Shown one piece after another: positions 50,796-59,368 of a DNA stretch of 64,000 nucleotides. The stretch lies in NCBI RefSeq assembly GCF_003234445.2, contig NZ_CP126269.1, positions 2,666,001-2,730,000 of the forward strand, read 5' to 3'. Made by a program: the position numbers and the translations under genes. The number at the start of each line of letters is the position of its first letter. Within the stretch, counting starts at the first letter, position 1. The stretch is from Curtobacterium sp. MCLR17_036. GTDB lineage: Bacteria > Actinomycetota > Actinomycetes > Actinomycetales > Microbacteriaceae. The notes beneath the pieces are model-generated. The model was not told the DNA's origin. It saw only the letters and a program-made list of their open reading frames with translations, and ran no database searches.

Positions 50796-52015
50796 GCCGT
50801 CTCGGCACCGTCGTCCGGTTCGAGTTCGTCCGGGCCGTGAAGAAGCCCGCGTTCTGGATCGGCACGCTCGCGCTGCCGGTCGTCATCGTCGTCGTCTCCC
50901 TGCTCGTCGGCATCGGCCAGGCCGCGGGGACGTCCTCGGTGGTGAGCGGGACGTCCGCCACGAAGACCCCGTTCCACTACGTCGACCACTCCGGACTGGT
51001 GTCGGAACGGATCGCCGCGCGGTGGGGCGGCTCCCCCTCGGACGACGTCGGGGCGGACCGCGACCGGGTGCGCGACGGCACGCTCGACCTGCTCATCGAG
51101 TACCCCGCGTCGCCGTCGTCGCAGCCGGTGCGCATCGACGGTGCCGACCGCGGGCTCTTCGTGAACGGCGGCTACTCGACCCTGGCCGAGCGCGTGCTCG
51201 AGCAGAGCGTCGCGACCGCCGTCGACGACCCCGAGACGGTCGACCTGCTCCGGAACCCGCCGGACACCGACCTGACGACGTACGCCGACGGCGCCGTGGC
51301 TCCCGGCTGGCTGTCGATCGTGCCGCCGCTGCTCTACGTCGCGGCGTTCTTCGGGCTCGTGATCCTGCTCGCCTCGCGCATGGTGACGGTCGTGGTCGAG
51401 GAGAAGGAGAACCGCATCTCCGAGATGATCCTCACCACCGTGACCGCCGGCGACCTCATCCGCGGCAAGGTCATCGCGATGCTGCTCGTCGGCTTCGTGC
51501 AGGTCGCGGTGTTCGTCGTGCCCGGCCTCGTCGGGACGGCCGCCCTGCTGCCGCTCGTCGCGTCGCGGCTCGGCGGGGTGGTCGTCGACCCGTGGCGGAT
51601 GCTCGTCGGGGCGCTGCTGCTCGTCGGCGGCGTGCTGCTCGCGTCCGGGCTGTTCGTCGCCGTCGGCGCCGCCGTCCCGTCCATCAAGGACGCCTCGGCG
51701 CTGCAGTCGGCGGCGATCTTCGCGCTCATCATCCCGATCTACGCGGCCTTCTTCGTGATGACCACACCGTCGTCACCGGTCGCGACGTTCTTCACGTACT
51801 TCCCGACGTTCACCCCCGTCACCGCGATGGTGCGGAACGCCGTCGGTTCGCTGACGGTGGTCGAGTCGATCGTCTGCGTCGCCGAGGTCTTCGTCGTGGC
51901 GGGGCTGTTCCTGTGGTTCGCGCAGTACCTGTTCCGGCACTCGGTCGCCCAGTACGGCTCGAAGGTGACCGTGCGGCAGGTCCTGTCCTGGCGGCGGGTC
52001 AGACGCCCGCGGTGA
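50792..52015 (+). CDS. ABC-2 permease (NatB-like)
   Basis: A 407-residue membrane protein: first helix FWIGTLALPVVIVVVSLLVGIG, a large extracytoplasmic domain (about 45-175), then helices SIVPPLLYVAAFFGLVILLASRMV, VEEKENRISEMILTTVTAGDLIRGKVIAMLLVGF, and MLVGALLLVGGVLLASGLFVAVGAAV. The EEKENRISEMILTT segment is the ABC-2/NatB motif. GTG start. Overlaps the TetR gene's stop by 17 bp. Confidence 0.92.
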   Translation: MSRLGTVVRFEFVRAVKKPAFWIGTLALPVVIVVVSLLVGIGQAAGTSSVVSGTSATKTPFHYVDHSGLVSERIAARWGGSPSDDVGADRDRVRDGTLDLLIEYPASPSSQPVRIDGADRGLFVNGGYSTLAERVLEQSVATAVDDPETVDLLRNPPDTDLTTYADGAVAPGWLSIVPPLLYVAAFFGLVILLASRMVTVVVEEKENRISEMILTTVTAGDLIRGKVIAMLLVGFVQVAVFVVPGLVGTAALLPLVASRLGGVVVDPWRMLVGALLLVGGVLLASGLFVAVGAAVPSIKDASALQSAAIFALIIPIYAAFFVMTTPSSPVATFFTYFPTFTPVTAMVRNAVGSLTVVESIVCVAEVFVVAGLFLWFAQYLFRHSVAQYGSKVTVRQVLSWRRVRRPR

Positions 52016-52631
52016 TCGCCTCGATCTCCCACGAGTGCACCTCACGCTGCCGCCAGCCCTGCCGCAGGGTGTGGACCGCCCGGTCGAACTCGACGAGGAC
52101 GTCCACGTACGGGCGGACGAGCATCTGGATCTGCATGCCCTCGTAGACGGCGAGCAGCTGCGTCGCCGCCTGGTGCGCCGGGATCGCCGACTCCTCCGTC
52201 CCGCGGTCGAAGTCACCCTGCAAGCCGCAGGCGAGCTCCTCGACGTACTCCTCGAAGCGCTTCCGGAACAGGTCCGCGAACCGGGACTCCGAGCTCGCGA
52301 TGGTGACGACCCCGGCGAGCAGACGCACGAGGCCCGGGTCGGCGACGTCCTCGGCCAGGGTCATCCGCACGTGGTCGATGGTGCACACGGGCGGTGCCTG
52401 CCGCCGGGTCCCCCGCAGCTGCGTCCACCGGTCGTAGGTGACGAGCAGCAGGGCGTCCCACGCGGGGAACAGCCGCTCGACGGTCTCGAGCGGGACGCAC
52501 GACACCTCGGCGACCACGGCGGCGTCGACCTCGTTGAACGAGTGCAGACGGTAGGCGCGGATCGCGCCGCGGACGGTGCGCTCCGCGAGGGACTGGTCGT
52601 CCTCCGCGCGCGCGTCGTGCAGGGTCACCAT
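51999..52631 (-). CDS. TetR-like transcriptional regulator
   Basis: A 210-residue protein with a TetR-like layout: RTVRGAIRAYRLHSFNEVDAAVVAEVSCVPLETVERLFPAWDALLLVTYDRW as helix-turn-helix, and a ligand domain GVVTIASSESRFADLFRKRFEEYVEELACGLQGDF. The DNA-binding helix is diverged from the consensus. ATG at 52631 is preferred for its GGAAT leader; an ATG at 52649 is also possible. Target may be the overlapping Nat-type exporter. Confidence 0.78.
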   Translation of the reverse strand: MVTLHDARAEDDQSLAERTVRGAIRAYRLHSFNEVDAAVVAEVSCVPLETVERLFPAWDALLLVTYDRWTQLRGTRRQAPPVCTIDHVRMTLAEDVADPGLVRLLAGVVTIASSESRFADLFRKRFEEYVEELACGLQGDFDRGTEESAIPAHQAATQLLAVYEGMQIQMLVRPYVDVLVEFDRAVHTLRQGWRQREVHSWEIEAITAGV

Positions 52632-52710
52632 CTGCTCATTCCACCGCATCGGCGGGCCGTTGTCGTGACCCCGACCGGGGGGCGTGCCCCGGCGCTGCCC
52701 CCGGACTCGC

Positions 52711-53376
52711 TCAGCCGACGGTGACGGGGGCGGCCGAGGGCCTGGTGCGCTGGCGCATCCAGACGAAGAAGCCGGTCAGGGTGAACACCCCGTAGAAGAC
52801 GTACATCAGGCCGGAGGCGTAGTACCCCGCCGAGAACAACAGCGGCACGCCCACCAGGTCGACGGCGACCCAGATGAGCCAGAACTCGACCCAGCCCTTC
52901 GCCATGCCGTAGGTGGCGAGCAGCGACCCGACGAAGATCCAGGCGTCGCTCCACACCGGCTCGTACGACCCGAGTGCGCGGAACACGGGGGTGAGCAGCG
53001 CGGTGCCGCCGACCATGCCGACGACGAGCAGCGCCCGCGTGCGCCACGACGCCCAATGCGGGTCGATCGAGGTCGTCGCCTGCTCCGGCCGGTGCGTCCA
53101 GCGGTACCAGCCGTAGATGCTCACGATGATGAACATGACCTGGCGGCCGGCCTGGCCGAGCAGGTTGACCGGGTTCGGGGTGTCGAACAGGGCACCCATG
53201 AAGACGGTGAAGAGCAGGGCGTTGCCCACCAGTCCGACCGGCCACGCCCACACCTTGCGGCGCATGCCGCCGAGGGCGCTGAGCAGGCCGAAGACGTTGC
53301 CGATCACCTCGCGCCAGAGCACCGTCTGGTCACCGATGACGATCTGCGCGTCGAACAGCCAACGCACGATGCCCAT
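52711..53376 (-). CDS. pnuC: Nicotinamide mononucleotide transporter PnuC
   Basis: A 221-residue membrane protein with seven helices. Signature: VWAWPVGLVGNALLFTVFMGALFDTPNPVNLLGQAGRQVMFIIVSIYGWYRW, and FWLIWVAVDLVGVPLLFSAGYYASGLMYVFYGVFTL. PnuC imports nicotinamide riboside for NAD salvage. ATG at 53376. No NAD-II/NadR gene is adjacent. No known NAD riboswitch is seen in the 101-bp leader. Confidence 0.92.
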   Translation of the reverse strand: MGIVRWLFDAQIVIGDQTVLWREVIGNVFGLLSALGGMRRKVWAWPVGLVGNALLFTVFMGALFDTPNPVNLLGQAGRQVMFIIVSIYGWYRWTHRPEQATTSIDPHWASWRTRALLVVGMVGGTALLTPVFRALGSYEPVWSDAWIFVGSLLATYGMAKGWVEFWLIWVAVDLVGVPLLFSAGYYASGLMYVFYGVFTLTGFFVWMRQRTRPSAAPVTVG

Positions 53377-53477
53377 GGGCCCTCCTCGGATTCGACCGGT
53401 CCAACGGTACGGGGGTGCTCGGCATTCCGGCCGCCGTGCGGCGCCGCGTGACGGTGCGCGGACTACGCTCGTGCACC

Positions 53478-54005
53478 GTGACGGACGGGGTACGGCGGAC
53501 GCGGGAGCTGCTCGACGCAGCCGCCGCACGGTTGCAGGCCGCGCGGGTGCCGGACGAGGCGCTCGGCGAGTACGTGCGCCCGAAGGCGGTGCTCGGCATC
53601 CGTCGTGAACCCGTGATGCGTCCGCTCGGCCGGGTCTGGCGCGTCGGGGCCCTGCTGCTCGGCTCGTCGTCGGAGACCTCGGGCCGCGTCTGGGCGACCG
53701 GCCGGATCACCCGCGTGACCGACCCCGGCAGGTCGCAGTTCGTGTCGGTGTCCGCCGAGGTCCGCCGCGCCTACCGGGCGGCGGCGGCGAAGGGCCACTT
53801 CCGCGACGGGGACACCGTCAACCACGACGCCGTGCCGCTCCCCCTGGACGACTCGCTGCGCGGCTCCGACGGGGTGCTCTTCGTCGACGGCGACGCGCCG
53901 CTCGTCCGCTGGTCCCCCACGGCGGGCGCCGCGGTACCGCTCGAGGACTACCTGGCCGACCGGGTCGGGCTGCTCGTCGATCCGCCCCGGGGTGCGACGG
54001 ACTGA
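53478..54005 (+). CDS. Protein of unknown function
   Basis: A 175-residue soluble protein: ARVPDEALGEYVRPKAVLGIRREPVMRPLGRVWRVGALLLGSSSETSGRVWATGRITRVTDPGRSQFVSVSAEVRRAYRAAAAKGHFRDGDTVNHDAVPLPL. I do not recognise it. Basic with beta strands and a conserved-looking GRVWRVG. GTG at 53478 gives the start. Divergent from pnuC; may pair with it, unproven. Confidence 0.6.
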   Translation: MTDGVRRTRELLDAAAARLQAARVPDEALGEYVRPKAVLGIRREPVMRPLGRVWRVGALLLGSSSETSGRVWATGRITRVTDPGRSQFVSVSAEVRRAYRAAAAKGHFRDGDTVNHDAVPLPLDDSLRGSDGVLFVDGDAPLVRWSPTAGAAVPLEDYLADRVGLLVDPPRGATD

Positions 54006-54071
54006 CCGGGCCGTGCGCCGCCCGCGGTGGTGCGCCGCCCGCCCGCACGGCGGTGCTGACAGGATCACACC

Positions 54072-54617
54072 ATGCGCGGAACGACTGTCCTCCTCGTCAT
54101 CGACCTGCAGGTCGGGGTCCTGCCCGGCTGCACCGACGCCGACGGGGTCGTCGCCCGGACCGCTGCCCTCGTCGACCGGGCCAGGGCCGAGGGCGTGCCG
54201 GTCGTCTGGGTGCAGGACCACGACGACTTCGTCGAGGGCAGCCCGGAGTGGGAGCTGCAGCCGCCGCTCCGTCGCGCCGCGGACGAACCCCTGGTGCGCA
54301 AGACCCACCGCGACGCCTTCGCCGACACCGACCTCGCCGCGGTCCTCGAGGGGCTCGGCACCCGGCACCTCGTGGTCGCCGGCGCCCAGAGCGACCACTG
54401 CATCCGCACCACGACGCAGGCCGCGGCGGCACGGGGGTTCGACGTCACGCTGGTGTCGGACGCGCACACGACCACCGACGCCGAACACGACGGGGTCGCG
54501 ATCACCGGAGCGCAGGTGATCGCCCACACGAACATGTACTTCAGCGGGCTGCGCTACCCCGGCCAGCGCTTCGCGGCCGTGCCCCACGACCTCGTGGTCC
54601 TCGGGCTCGACGCGTGA
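54072..54617 (+). CDS. Isochorismatase family cysteine hydrolase
   Basis: A 181-residue enzyme of the nicotinamidase/isochorismatase fold. Catalytic triad Asp11 ([13 protein letters not shown]), Lys77 ([15 protein letters not shown]) and Cys110 ([14 protein letters not shown]). The GAQSDHC loop is the family signature with Asp-His before the Cys. Substrate could be an amide or an isochorismate-like compound. ATG at 54072. Couples to the next gene by GTGA. Confidence 0.92.
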   Translation: MRGTTVLLVIDLQVGVLPGCTDADGVVARTAALVDRARAEGVPVVWVQDHDDFVEGSPEWELQPPLRRAADEPLVRKTHRDAFADTDLAAVLEGLGTRHLVVAGAQSDHCIRTTTQAAAARGFDVTLVSDAHTTTDAEHDGVAITGAQVIAHTNMYFSGLRYPGQRFAAVPHDLVVLGLDA

Positions 54618-55027
54618 CCGGGTTCGTCCGGTACCAGAGCGCGGTGCCGAACCGGCACGGGCGGCACCCCGGGGTGTTCGCCCTGGCGAACGGCCTGCGC
54701 CACGACGGGATGCTCGGCGACGCCGACCGGGACTGGCTCGCGTGCGCGAACGCGCGGGCCGAGGAACACTACGCGGACCCGACCACCGTCGCACCCGACT
54801 GCTACGACCCTGTGCTGCACCCCGGAGCGCGGTCCTGGTTCCGGGACGGTGCCGCGTCCTGCCTGCAGCTGTGCGAGCCGTACCTCGCGCTCCTCGACCG
54901 GTACGGCGTCGGATGGGTCGAACTCCGGACGCGGACACCGGGACACGTCGTCCACGAGGACCCCGTCCAGGTGGTCGCCACGCCCTTCACCCACCCGGCC
55001 GACTGGCCGTTCCGGACCCGGCCGTGA
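54614..55027 (+). CDS. Protein of unknown function in the isochorismatase cluster
   Basis: A 137-residue protein: [54 protein letters not shown]. Not recognised beyond a compact alpha/beta look. The GTG overlaps the isochorismatase stop (GTGA), and its own stop overlaps the next GTG, so all three are coupled. No enzyme motif visible. Confidence 0.6.
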   Translation: MTGFVRYQSAVPNRHGRHPGVFALANGLRHDGMLGDADRDWLACANARAEEHYADPTTVAPDCYDPVLHPGARSWFRDGAASCLQLCEPYLALLDRYGVGWVELRTRTPGHVVHEDPVQVVATPFTHPADWPFRTRP

Positions 55028-55494
55028 CCGCGCCCGTCGTCGGCGGGCCGGGCTGGGTGATCCGGGCGGACGACCTGCGCCCGGAGATCACCGACCTCGG
55101 TGCCTTCCGTCTCGGTCTGACCGGCGACCCGCTCGCGGAGCCGCTCGAGCTCCTGTGGAGCGGTGCCGCAGCGGCGGCGCTCGACCTGCTCGACGGTCAC
55201 GAGCCGTCGCGCCGGGTGCGCGCGCTGCGGGCCGACTGCCTCCGCGACCTCGGCGAGACGGACGCCGCGGTCGCCGAGTACGACGCCCTGGTGTCCGAGT
55301 GCGTCGGCACCGGGCACGAGGCCGTCATGCGCCAGCACCGCGGGAAGGCCCTGCTCGCCGCCGGCCGGGCGGACCGCGCCGTCGACGACTTCCGCAGGGC
55401 GGTCGAGCTGCGGCTGGACGGCGATCCGGATCTGCTCGCGTCGGCACGGCTGGCGCTCGCGGTCGCGCTCACCCGCGAGCGGACCCCGGACTGA
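55024..55494 (+). CDS. TPR-like protein
   Basis: A 156-residue protein. Helical repeats are seen at LLDGHEPSRRVRALRADCLRDLGETDAAVAEYDALVSE and HRGKALLAAGRADRAVDDFRRAVELRL, typical of tetratricopeptide pairs. Coupled by GTGA to the previous gene. TPR proteins mediate complexes; a partner within this cluster is plausible. Overlaps the convergent SdpI gene by 26 bp. Confidence 0.72.
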   Translation: MTAPVVGGPGWVIRADDLRPEITDLGAFRLGLTGDPLAEPLELLWSGAAAAALDLLDGHEPSRRVRALRADCLRDLGETDAAVAEYDALVSECVGTGHEAVMRQHRGKALLAAGRADRAVDDFRRAVELRLDGDPDLLASARLALAVALTRERTPD

Positions 55495-55852
55495 CGCGAC
55501 GCGCTCCGCGGTGCGCCGCGACGGTCGCCCAGAGCACCTGCACCAGCAGCGCGCCGACGGTGGCGACGACGACGACCACGTACGGCACGGTGGCGGGGGA
55601 CGCCGCGAGTGACAGGAGCGCGAGGACGGTGACCGCCCACGCTCCCACCAGGAGCGGTCGCGCAGCAGCACGGTGACCGGCCCGCCACGCGGCGTCGCTG
55701 CGCATCACCGACGGCAGTCGGAAGCCGACCGTGTGGTTGCGGCCCCCGGTCAGGGCGACCCGTCCGAGCATGAGGAACGACCAGGCGACGCCCGCCAGGA
55801 GCACGGCGACCGCGATCGCCGCGGCGATGCCCGGAGGTGTTGCGTCCGCCAC
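55469..55852 (-). CDS. SdpI/YhfL-like membrane protein
   Basis: A 127-residue membrane protein. Helices AAIAVAVLLAGVAWSFLMLGRV, PLLVGAWAVTVLALLSLAAS and TVPYVVVVVATVGALLVQVLWATV, with the signature GGRNHTVGFRLPSVMRSDAAWRAGHRAAARP between them, which is the SdpI/YhfL motif. SdpI gives immunity to a killing peptide in Bacillus; here no toxin gene is present. GTG at 55852 has GGAGGGAAGGGGACGG upstream; an ATG at 55882 is an alternative. Confidence 0.78.
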   Translation of the reverse strand: MADATPPGIAAAIAVAVLLAGVAWSFLMLGRVALTGGRNHTVGFRLPSVMRSDAAWRAGHRAAARPLLVGAWAVTVLALLSLAASPATVPYVVVVVATVGALLVQVLWATVAAHRGARRVSPGSARG

Positions 55853-55959
55853 GTCCCGTCCCCTTCCCTCCGGTACCAGCATGGCGCACCGCGTGCGCCC
55901 CGTCACCTGCGCTGGTGACGGGGCGGCGCCCGTCCGGCGCGCGGGCCGCGACCGGTCGA

Positions 55960-56003
55960 CGGACGGGAGGCGCGGGGCAGGCCCGCACCGCGCCTCCCGT
56001 CCG
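55960..56003. terminator. Hairpin of the GGACGGGAGGC family
   Basis: CGGACGGGAGGCGCGG pairs with CCGCGCCTCCCGTCCG (16 bp) around a 12-nt loop. It lies between the SdpI gene's 5' end and the transcarbamylase start at 56097, so it is more likely a repeat element than the terminator of either. Confidence 0.7.
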
Positions 56004-56096
56004 GACGCCGGTCACCGTGACGGCCGCCGGACGGTGGGGACGACCGGCCCACCAGGGCGACGACCGGGCCGACCGGGCGGCCCGTACGGTGGTCGG

Positions 56097-56924
56097 ATGC
56101 GCTCGCTCGTCAGACTCGATGACTGGTCCGCCTCCGACGTCGACGAGGTGTTCGCGCTCGCGGACGCCTACCGCGCAGGTCGCGGGCCGGTGACGGACGG
56201 GTGCGCGGTGCTGTTCTTCCCCGCCACGAGCCTGCGGACCCGGGTGTCGTTCGAGCGCGGGGCGACCCTGCTCGGGCTGCAGCCGATCCTGTTCCCGGAG
56301 CAGACGCTCGACAAGCCGGAGGACCTGTCGGACGTCGCGGCGTACCTGTCGTCCTGGGCCGACCTCGTCGTGGTGCGGCACCGCGACGTCCGCGTCGCCG
56401 AGGCGCTCGCGGCGGCCGGGGTCCTGCCGGTCGTGAACGCGATGACGGACGTCAACCACCCCTGCGAGGTGCTGTCCGACCTCTTCGCGCTGCGTGCCGA
56501 GGGCGTCGATCCGCGGTCGCTGCGGTTCCTGTTCGTCGGCGCCGACGGCAACATCGGCCGGGCCTGGCGCGAGGCAGCGCAGGTCCTCGGCCTCGACCTG
56601 GTGCAGAGCTGCCCCGCGGCGCTCGCGATGGCGGGCGTCCGTCTCGACGAGGACCTCGACGCCGCGGTCCGCTCCGCCGACGTGGTGCTGACGGACGGTC
56701 CGGGGGCGCACGGCGACCAGCTGGCGCCGTACCGCGTCACCGCCGAGCTGTTGGACCGCGCGCCGGACGGGGTGCGGTTCGCGCCGTGCCCGCCGTTCAT
56801 CCGCGGGCGTGAGGCGAGCGCCGGTGCGCTCGAGCATCGCGCCTTCGTCGGCCACGGCTTCAAGGCGGCGCTGCTGCCCGTGCAGCAGGCCGTGATGGCC
56901 TACTGCCTCGAACTCGCGGTGTGA
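56097..56924 (+). CDS. Orphan aspartate/ornithine carbamoyltransferase-like protein
   Basis: A 275-residue transcarbamylase homolog, shorter than ArgF (about 310). Carbamoyl-phosphate loop is ATSLRTRVSFERG (residues 43-55), close to the SxRTR of ornithine and aspartate carbamoyltransferases; HPCEVLSDLF (121-130) replaces HPxQ; the usual ornithine loop with Cys-Leu-Pro is replaced by FAPCPPFIRGREA. Both domains are present. No arginine or pyrimidine genes are adjacent. The substrate is therefore unknown; it may carbamoylate another amine. ATG at 56097. Confidence 0.82.
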   Translation: MRSLVRLDDWSASDVDEVFALADAYRAGRGPVTDGCAVLFFPATSLRTRVSFERGATLLGLQPILFPEQTLDKPEDLSDVAAYLSSWADLVVVRHRDVRVAEALAAAGVLPVVNAMTDVNHPCEVLSDLFALRAEGVDPRSLRFLFVGADGNIGRAWREAAQVLGLDLVQSCPAALAMAGVRLDEDLDAAVRSADVVLTDGPGAHGDQLAPYRVTAELLDRAPDGVRFAPCPPFIRGREASAGALEHRAFVGHGFKAALLPVQQAVMAYCLELAV

Positions 56925-57280
56925 CCGCGAGCAGCGACGCGGGAGCGCGTGACACGCACGCGGGGTGATCACGTCGGCGCCCGGAAACCGCGGTGAAATC
57001 GGGGTACAAAGCCGTCGGCACAACAGCGGACACAAATCACCCCTGTTCTGGGTGCATGCAGGCGCATGATCCGCGGTGCCCGTGTTCGTGGGCGAGCGTA
57101 CGGTCGTCATCAAGCGCGATCCGGGCCCCTTCCGTGTCACCGAACCGGGGGCTCGCCGATCCGCACCGGCACCGGTCAGCCGGCGGTCCCCCGGGACCGG
57201 AGACACCGTCACTGCAGCACGCCGACCCGAACCACAGTGCTGCCCGGAAGCGCAGTGCGCTGCGCAGGAACGGATCCCTC
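56925..57280 (+). other. Long structured leader before the SipW-type operon
   Basis: This 356-bp gap has no gene. It contains AT-richer GGTGAAATCGGGGTACAAAG (56991-57010), a CACCC-N7-GGGTG hairpin around 57040-57055, and the fragments GGAAACC ... CAAAGCC ... GG that resemble conserved parts of the GEMM-I cyclic di-GMP riboswitch core. Promoter elements are not clear. Resemblance is partial and unproven. Confidence 0.35.
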
Positions 57281-57835
57281 GTGCACAAGATCGTCACCGG
57301 CGTCATCGCCGGCACCACCGGCATCGCCCTGCTCCTGGGCGGCGCCGGCACCTTCGCCCTCTGGAACGCAGAGGCGTCGACCCAGGGCGGCACCGTGGCC
57401 TCCGGCACGCTGTCGTTGCGCGCCGTCGACGACGGTCGCTGGACCGACGTCACGAACGGACGCTCCGCCGTCATCCGCCCGGCGGACGTGCGCATGGTGC
57501 CGGGCAACACCTACCGGTTCCGGCAGACGCTGCAGGTCGAGGCGACCGGCGACGACATGGCAGCGGCCCTGACCTACCAGCCGCAGAGCATCACCGGCGA
57601 CCGCGCCCTCGTCGACGCGACCGAGCGGACGCTGTCGGTCACCTCTGACAGCGGTGCTGTGACGCAGTCCGCCCCCGGCTCGAACACGTTCGACGTCTCG
57701 CCGTCCGACGCCACGACCACCGTCGAGGTCCTCTTCACCATCGAGCTGCCGGAGTCCGCCGAGACCGGCCAGGACGGCACCGTCGACGTCAGCGGCCTGA
57801 CCTTCACGCTGCAGCAGCGCACGATCGGCTCCTGA
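57281..57835 (+). CDS. Alternate-signal-peptide (SipW-dependent) exported protein 1
   Basis: A 184-residue protein beginning with the alternate signal motif: GVIAGTTGIALLLGGAGTFALWNAEAS, the Gly-rich helix then TFALW that marks SipW-type cleavage. The mature part is beta-rich with Ser/Thr (ASGTLSLRAVDDGRWTDVT, TLQVEATGDDMAAALTYQPQSI, TTTVEVLFTIELPESAET). TasA-like matrix proteins share this logic. GTG at 57281 gives the shortest signal; no other start keeps it. First gene of the operon. Confidence 0.85.
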   Translation: MHKIVTGVIAGTTGIALLLGGAGTFALWNAEASTQGGTVASGTLSLRAVDDGRWTDVTNGRSAVIRPADVRMVPGNTYRFRQTLQVEATGDDMAAALTYQPQSITGDRALVDATERTLSVTSDSGAVTQSAPGSNTFDVSPSDATTTVEVLFTIELPESAETGQDGTVDVSGLTFTLQQRTIGS

Positions 57836-57914
57836 CGTCCGCGGCGGCCGGCTCGACCGGCGCCGGCCGCACCCACCCCACCGTCGACCGTCACACCACA
57901 CGGAGGCCACGAGC

Positions 57915-58508
57915 ATGACCGGCAGGGCCCGCCCGACCGGGCGCCACCGCGCTCCCCGGCGTCACCGCTGGGTGTGGACGACGGCGGCCGCCCTGACCGC
58001 CGGGGGGCTCGTCGCCCTGCTCGGGTCCGGCGGGACGTACGCGCTGTGGAACGCGTCGGCGAGCACGCAGGGTGCCACCATCCGGTCGGGCACGGCCGCG
58101 CTGTCGGTGAGTGCGCTCTCGACCACGCGGACACCCGCCCTCGGCCCGGGCACCAGCACGACCGGCACGTTCACCGTGCGCAACTCCGGCACGGTCCCGC
58201 TGTCCATCCGGGTCGTGACGTCGTCGACCGAGGTCACCTGGGGCGACGCCACCGACGCCGACGTGCTCGGTTCCCAGACGCTGCACCTGTCGAGCGTCGG
58301 TTCCGCGTCGTCGTGCCGACCGGGACTCGGCGGAGCCCGCGGACCGCTCGCCTCGTTCGACACCGGCAGCGGGTACTACACGCTCCCCGTCGGCGCCACC
58401 GGGACCGCCTGCATCGAGGTCGCCCTGTCGGCGGACGCCCCGCAGTCGGTGTCCGGCGCCGTCACCGACTTCACCCTGACCGTGAGCGGCACGCAGGTGG
58501 CACCGTGA
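57915..58508 (+). CDS. Alternate-signal-peptide exported protein 2
   Basis: A 197-residue protein: basic start RGRHRAPRRHRWVW-like, hydrophobic helix WTTAAALTAGGLVALLGSGGTYALWNASASTQG, then Thr/Ser-rich beta domain with TSTTGTFTVRNSGTVPLSIRVVTSS and two Cys. ATG at 57915 has GGAGG upstream. Its stop overlaps the third gene's GTG. Confidence 0.84.
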   Translation: MTGRARPTGRHRAPRRHRWVWTTAAALTAGGLVALLGSGGTYALWNASASTQGATIRSGTAALSVSALSTTRTPALGPGTSTTGTFTVRNSGTVPLSIRVVTSSTEVTWGDATDADVLGSQTLHLSSVGSASSCRPGLGGARGPLASFDTGSGYYTLPVGATGTACIEVALSADAPQSVSGAVTDFTLTVSGTQVAP

Positions 58509-59368
58509 GCGGCCGGCTGCGCCTGCTGCTCGCCGTCCTGGTCTGCTCCGTGCTCGTCGCGAGCGGGTCCGGCACGGCCTGGGCGCTCTGGTCGACCAGC
58601 CGCGAGACGGGGTCGAGCACGACGATGGGCACGCCGGCGACCTCACTCGCACTGGGCGGCGCGACGTCCTCGACGTTCTCCTCCCTGGCCCCCTCGGTGA
58701 CCAAGGCCGTCACGCTGCGGAACCCCGGCAACATCGCGGGCACGACGACGACCACCGTGTCGTCCCCGAGCGGCACGCCCGAACCGCTCGCGTCCTGGAT
58801 CGACGTGGTCGCCTGGCGTGTGCCGTCCGTCGGTGCCTGCACCGACGACGCCCCGGTCGGTTCCGGCTCAGTTTCGGGCACGTGGGCCGCGCTGCCGAGC
58901 CTGACGACACCGCTCGCGGTCGGCGCGAGCGCGGTCTGGTGCACGCGCAGCACCCCGAAGCCCGGGACGCCGGCCGAGGCGAGCGCGAACATCGTCCTCA
59001 GCGCGGTGAGCACGACGGGGACCTGGCGGTCCGACGCCTCCCGGAGCGGGTTCTACCTGAACACCGCACCCGCGATCACCTGCACGGAGCGCGACGGCAC
59101 CGCCGTCGACATCACGTGGCCCACCTCGACGCGACCGGCCACCACCCCGTACGGCGCCTTCGTCCGGGGTACGCCGGTCGGGACCCCGTCGAGGACGACC
59201 CCCGGGCAGCTCACCGTCCGCGCCGACGAGCTGCCGGCCGACGGCACGCAGACCGTGGTCGTGCAGGTCCTCGACGACGCCGGACGTCCGACCACGACCG
59301 TCGCCGGCGAGGGTCCGGTCACACGGTCCACGGATGCCGCCGGGCAGACCATCCGGTGCGGCGCGTGA
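58505..59368 (+). CDS. Alternate-signal-peptide exported protein 3
   Basis: A 287-residue protein. Signal LRLLLAVLVCSVLVASGSGTAWALWSTSRET, with the same ALW motif. The rest is Ser/Thr-rich with repeated beta strands (SVTKAVTLRNPGNIAGTTTTTV; GTPSRTTPGQLTVRADELPADGTQTVVVQVLDDAG). GTG overlaps gene 2's stop, and its stop overlaps the peptidase GTG. Likely a surface or filament component. Confidence 0.82.
   Translation: MSGRLRLLLAVLVCSVLVASGSGTAWALWSTSRETGSSTTMGTPATSLALGGATSSTFSSLAPSVTKAVTLRNPGNIAGTTTTTVSSPSGTPEPLASWIDVVAWRVPSVGACTDDAPVGSGSVSGTWAALPSLTTPLAVGASAVWCTRSTPKPGTPAEASANIVLSAVSTTGTWRSDASRSGFYLNTAPAITCTERDGTAVDITWPTSTRPATTPYGAFVRGTPVGTPSRTTPGQLTVRADELPADGTQTVVVQVLDDAGRPTTTVAGEGPVTRSTDAAGQTIRCGA

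Noticed and set aside
53377..53477. NAD-related riboswitch before pnuC
   Set aside because: No conserved NAD-II or NAD-I motif is seen in the short leader.
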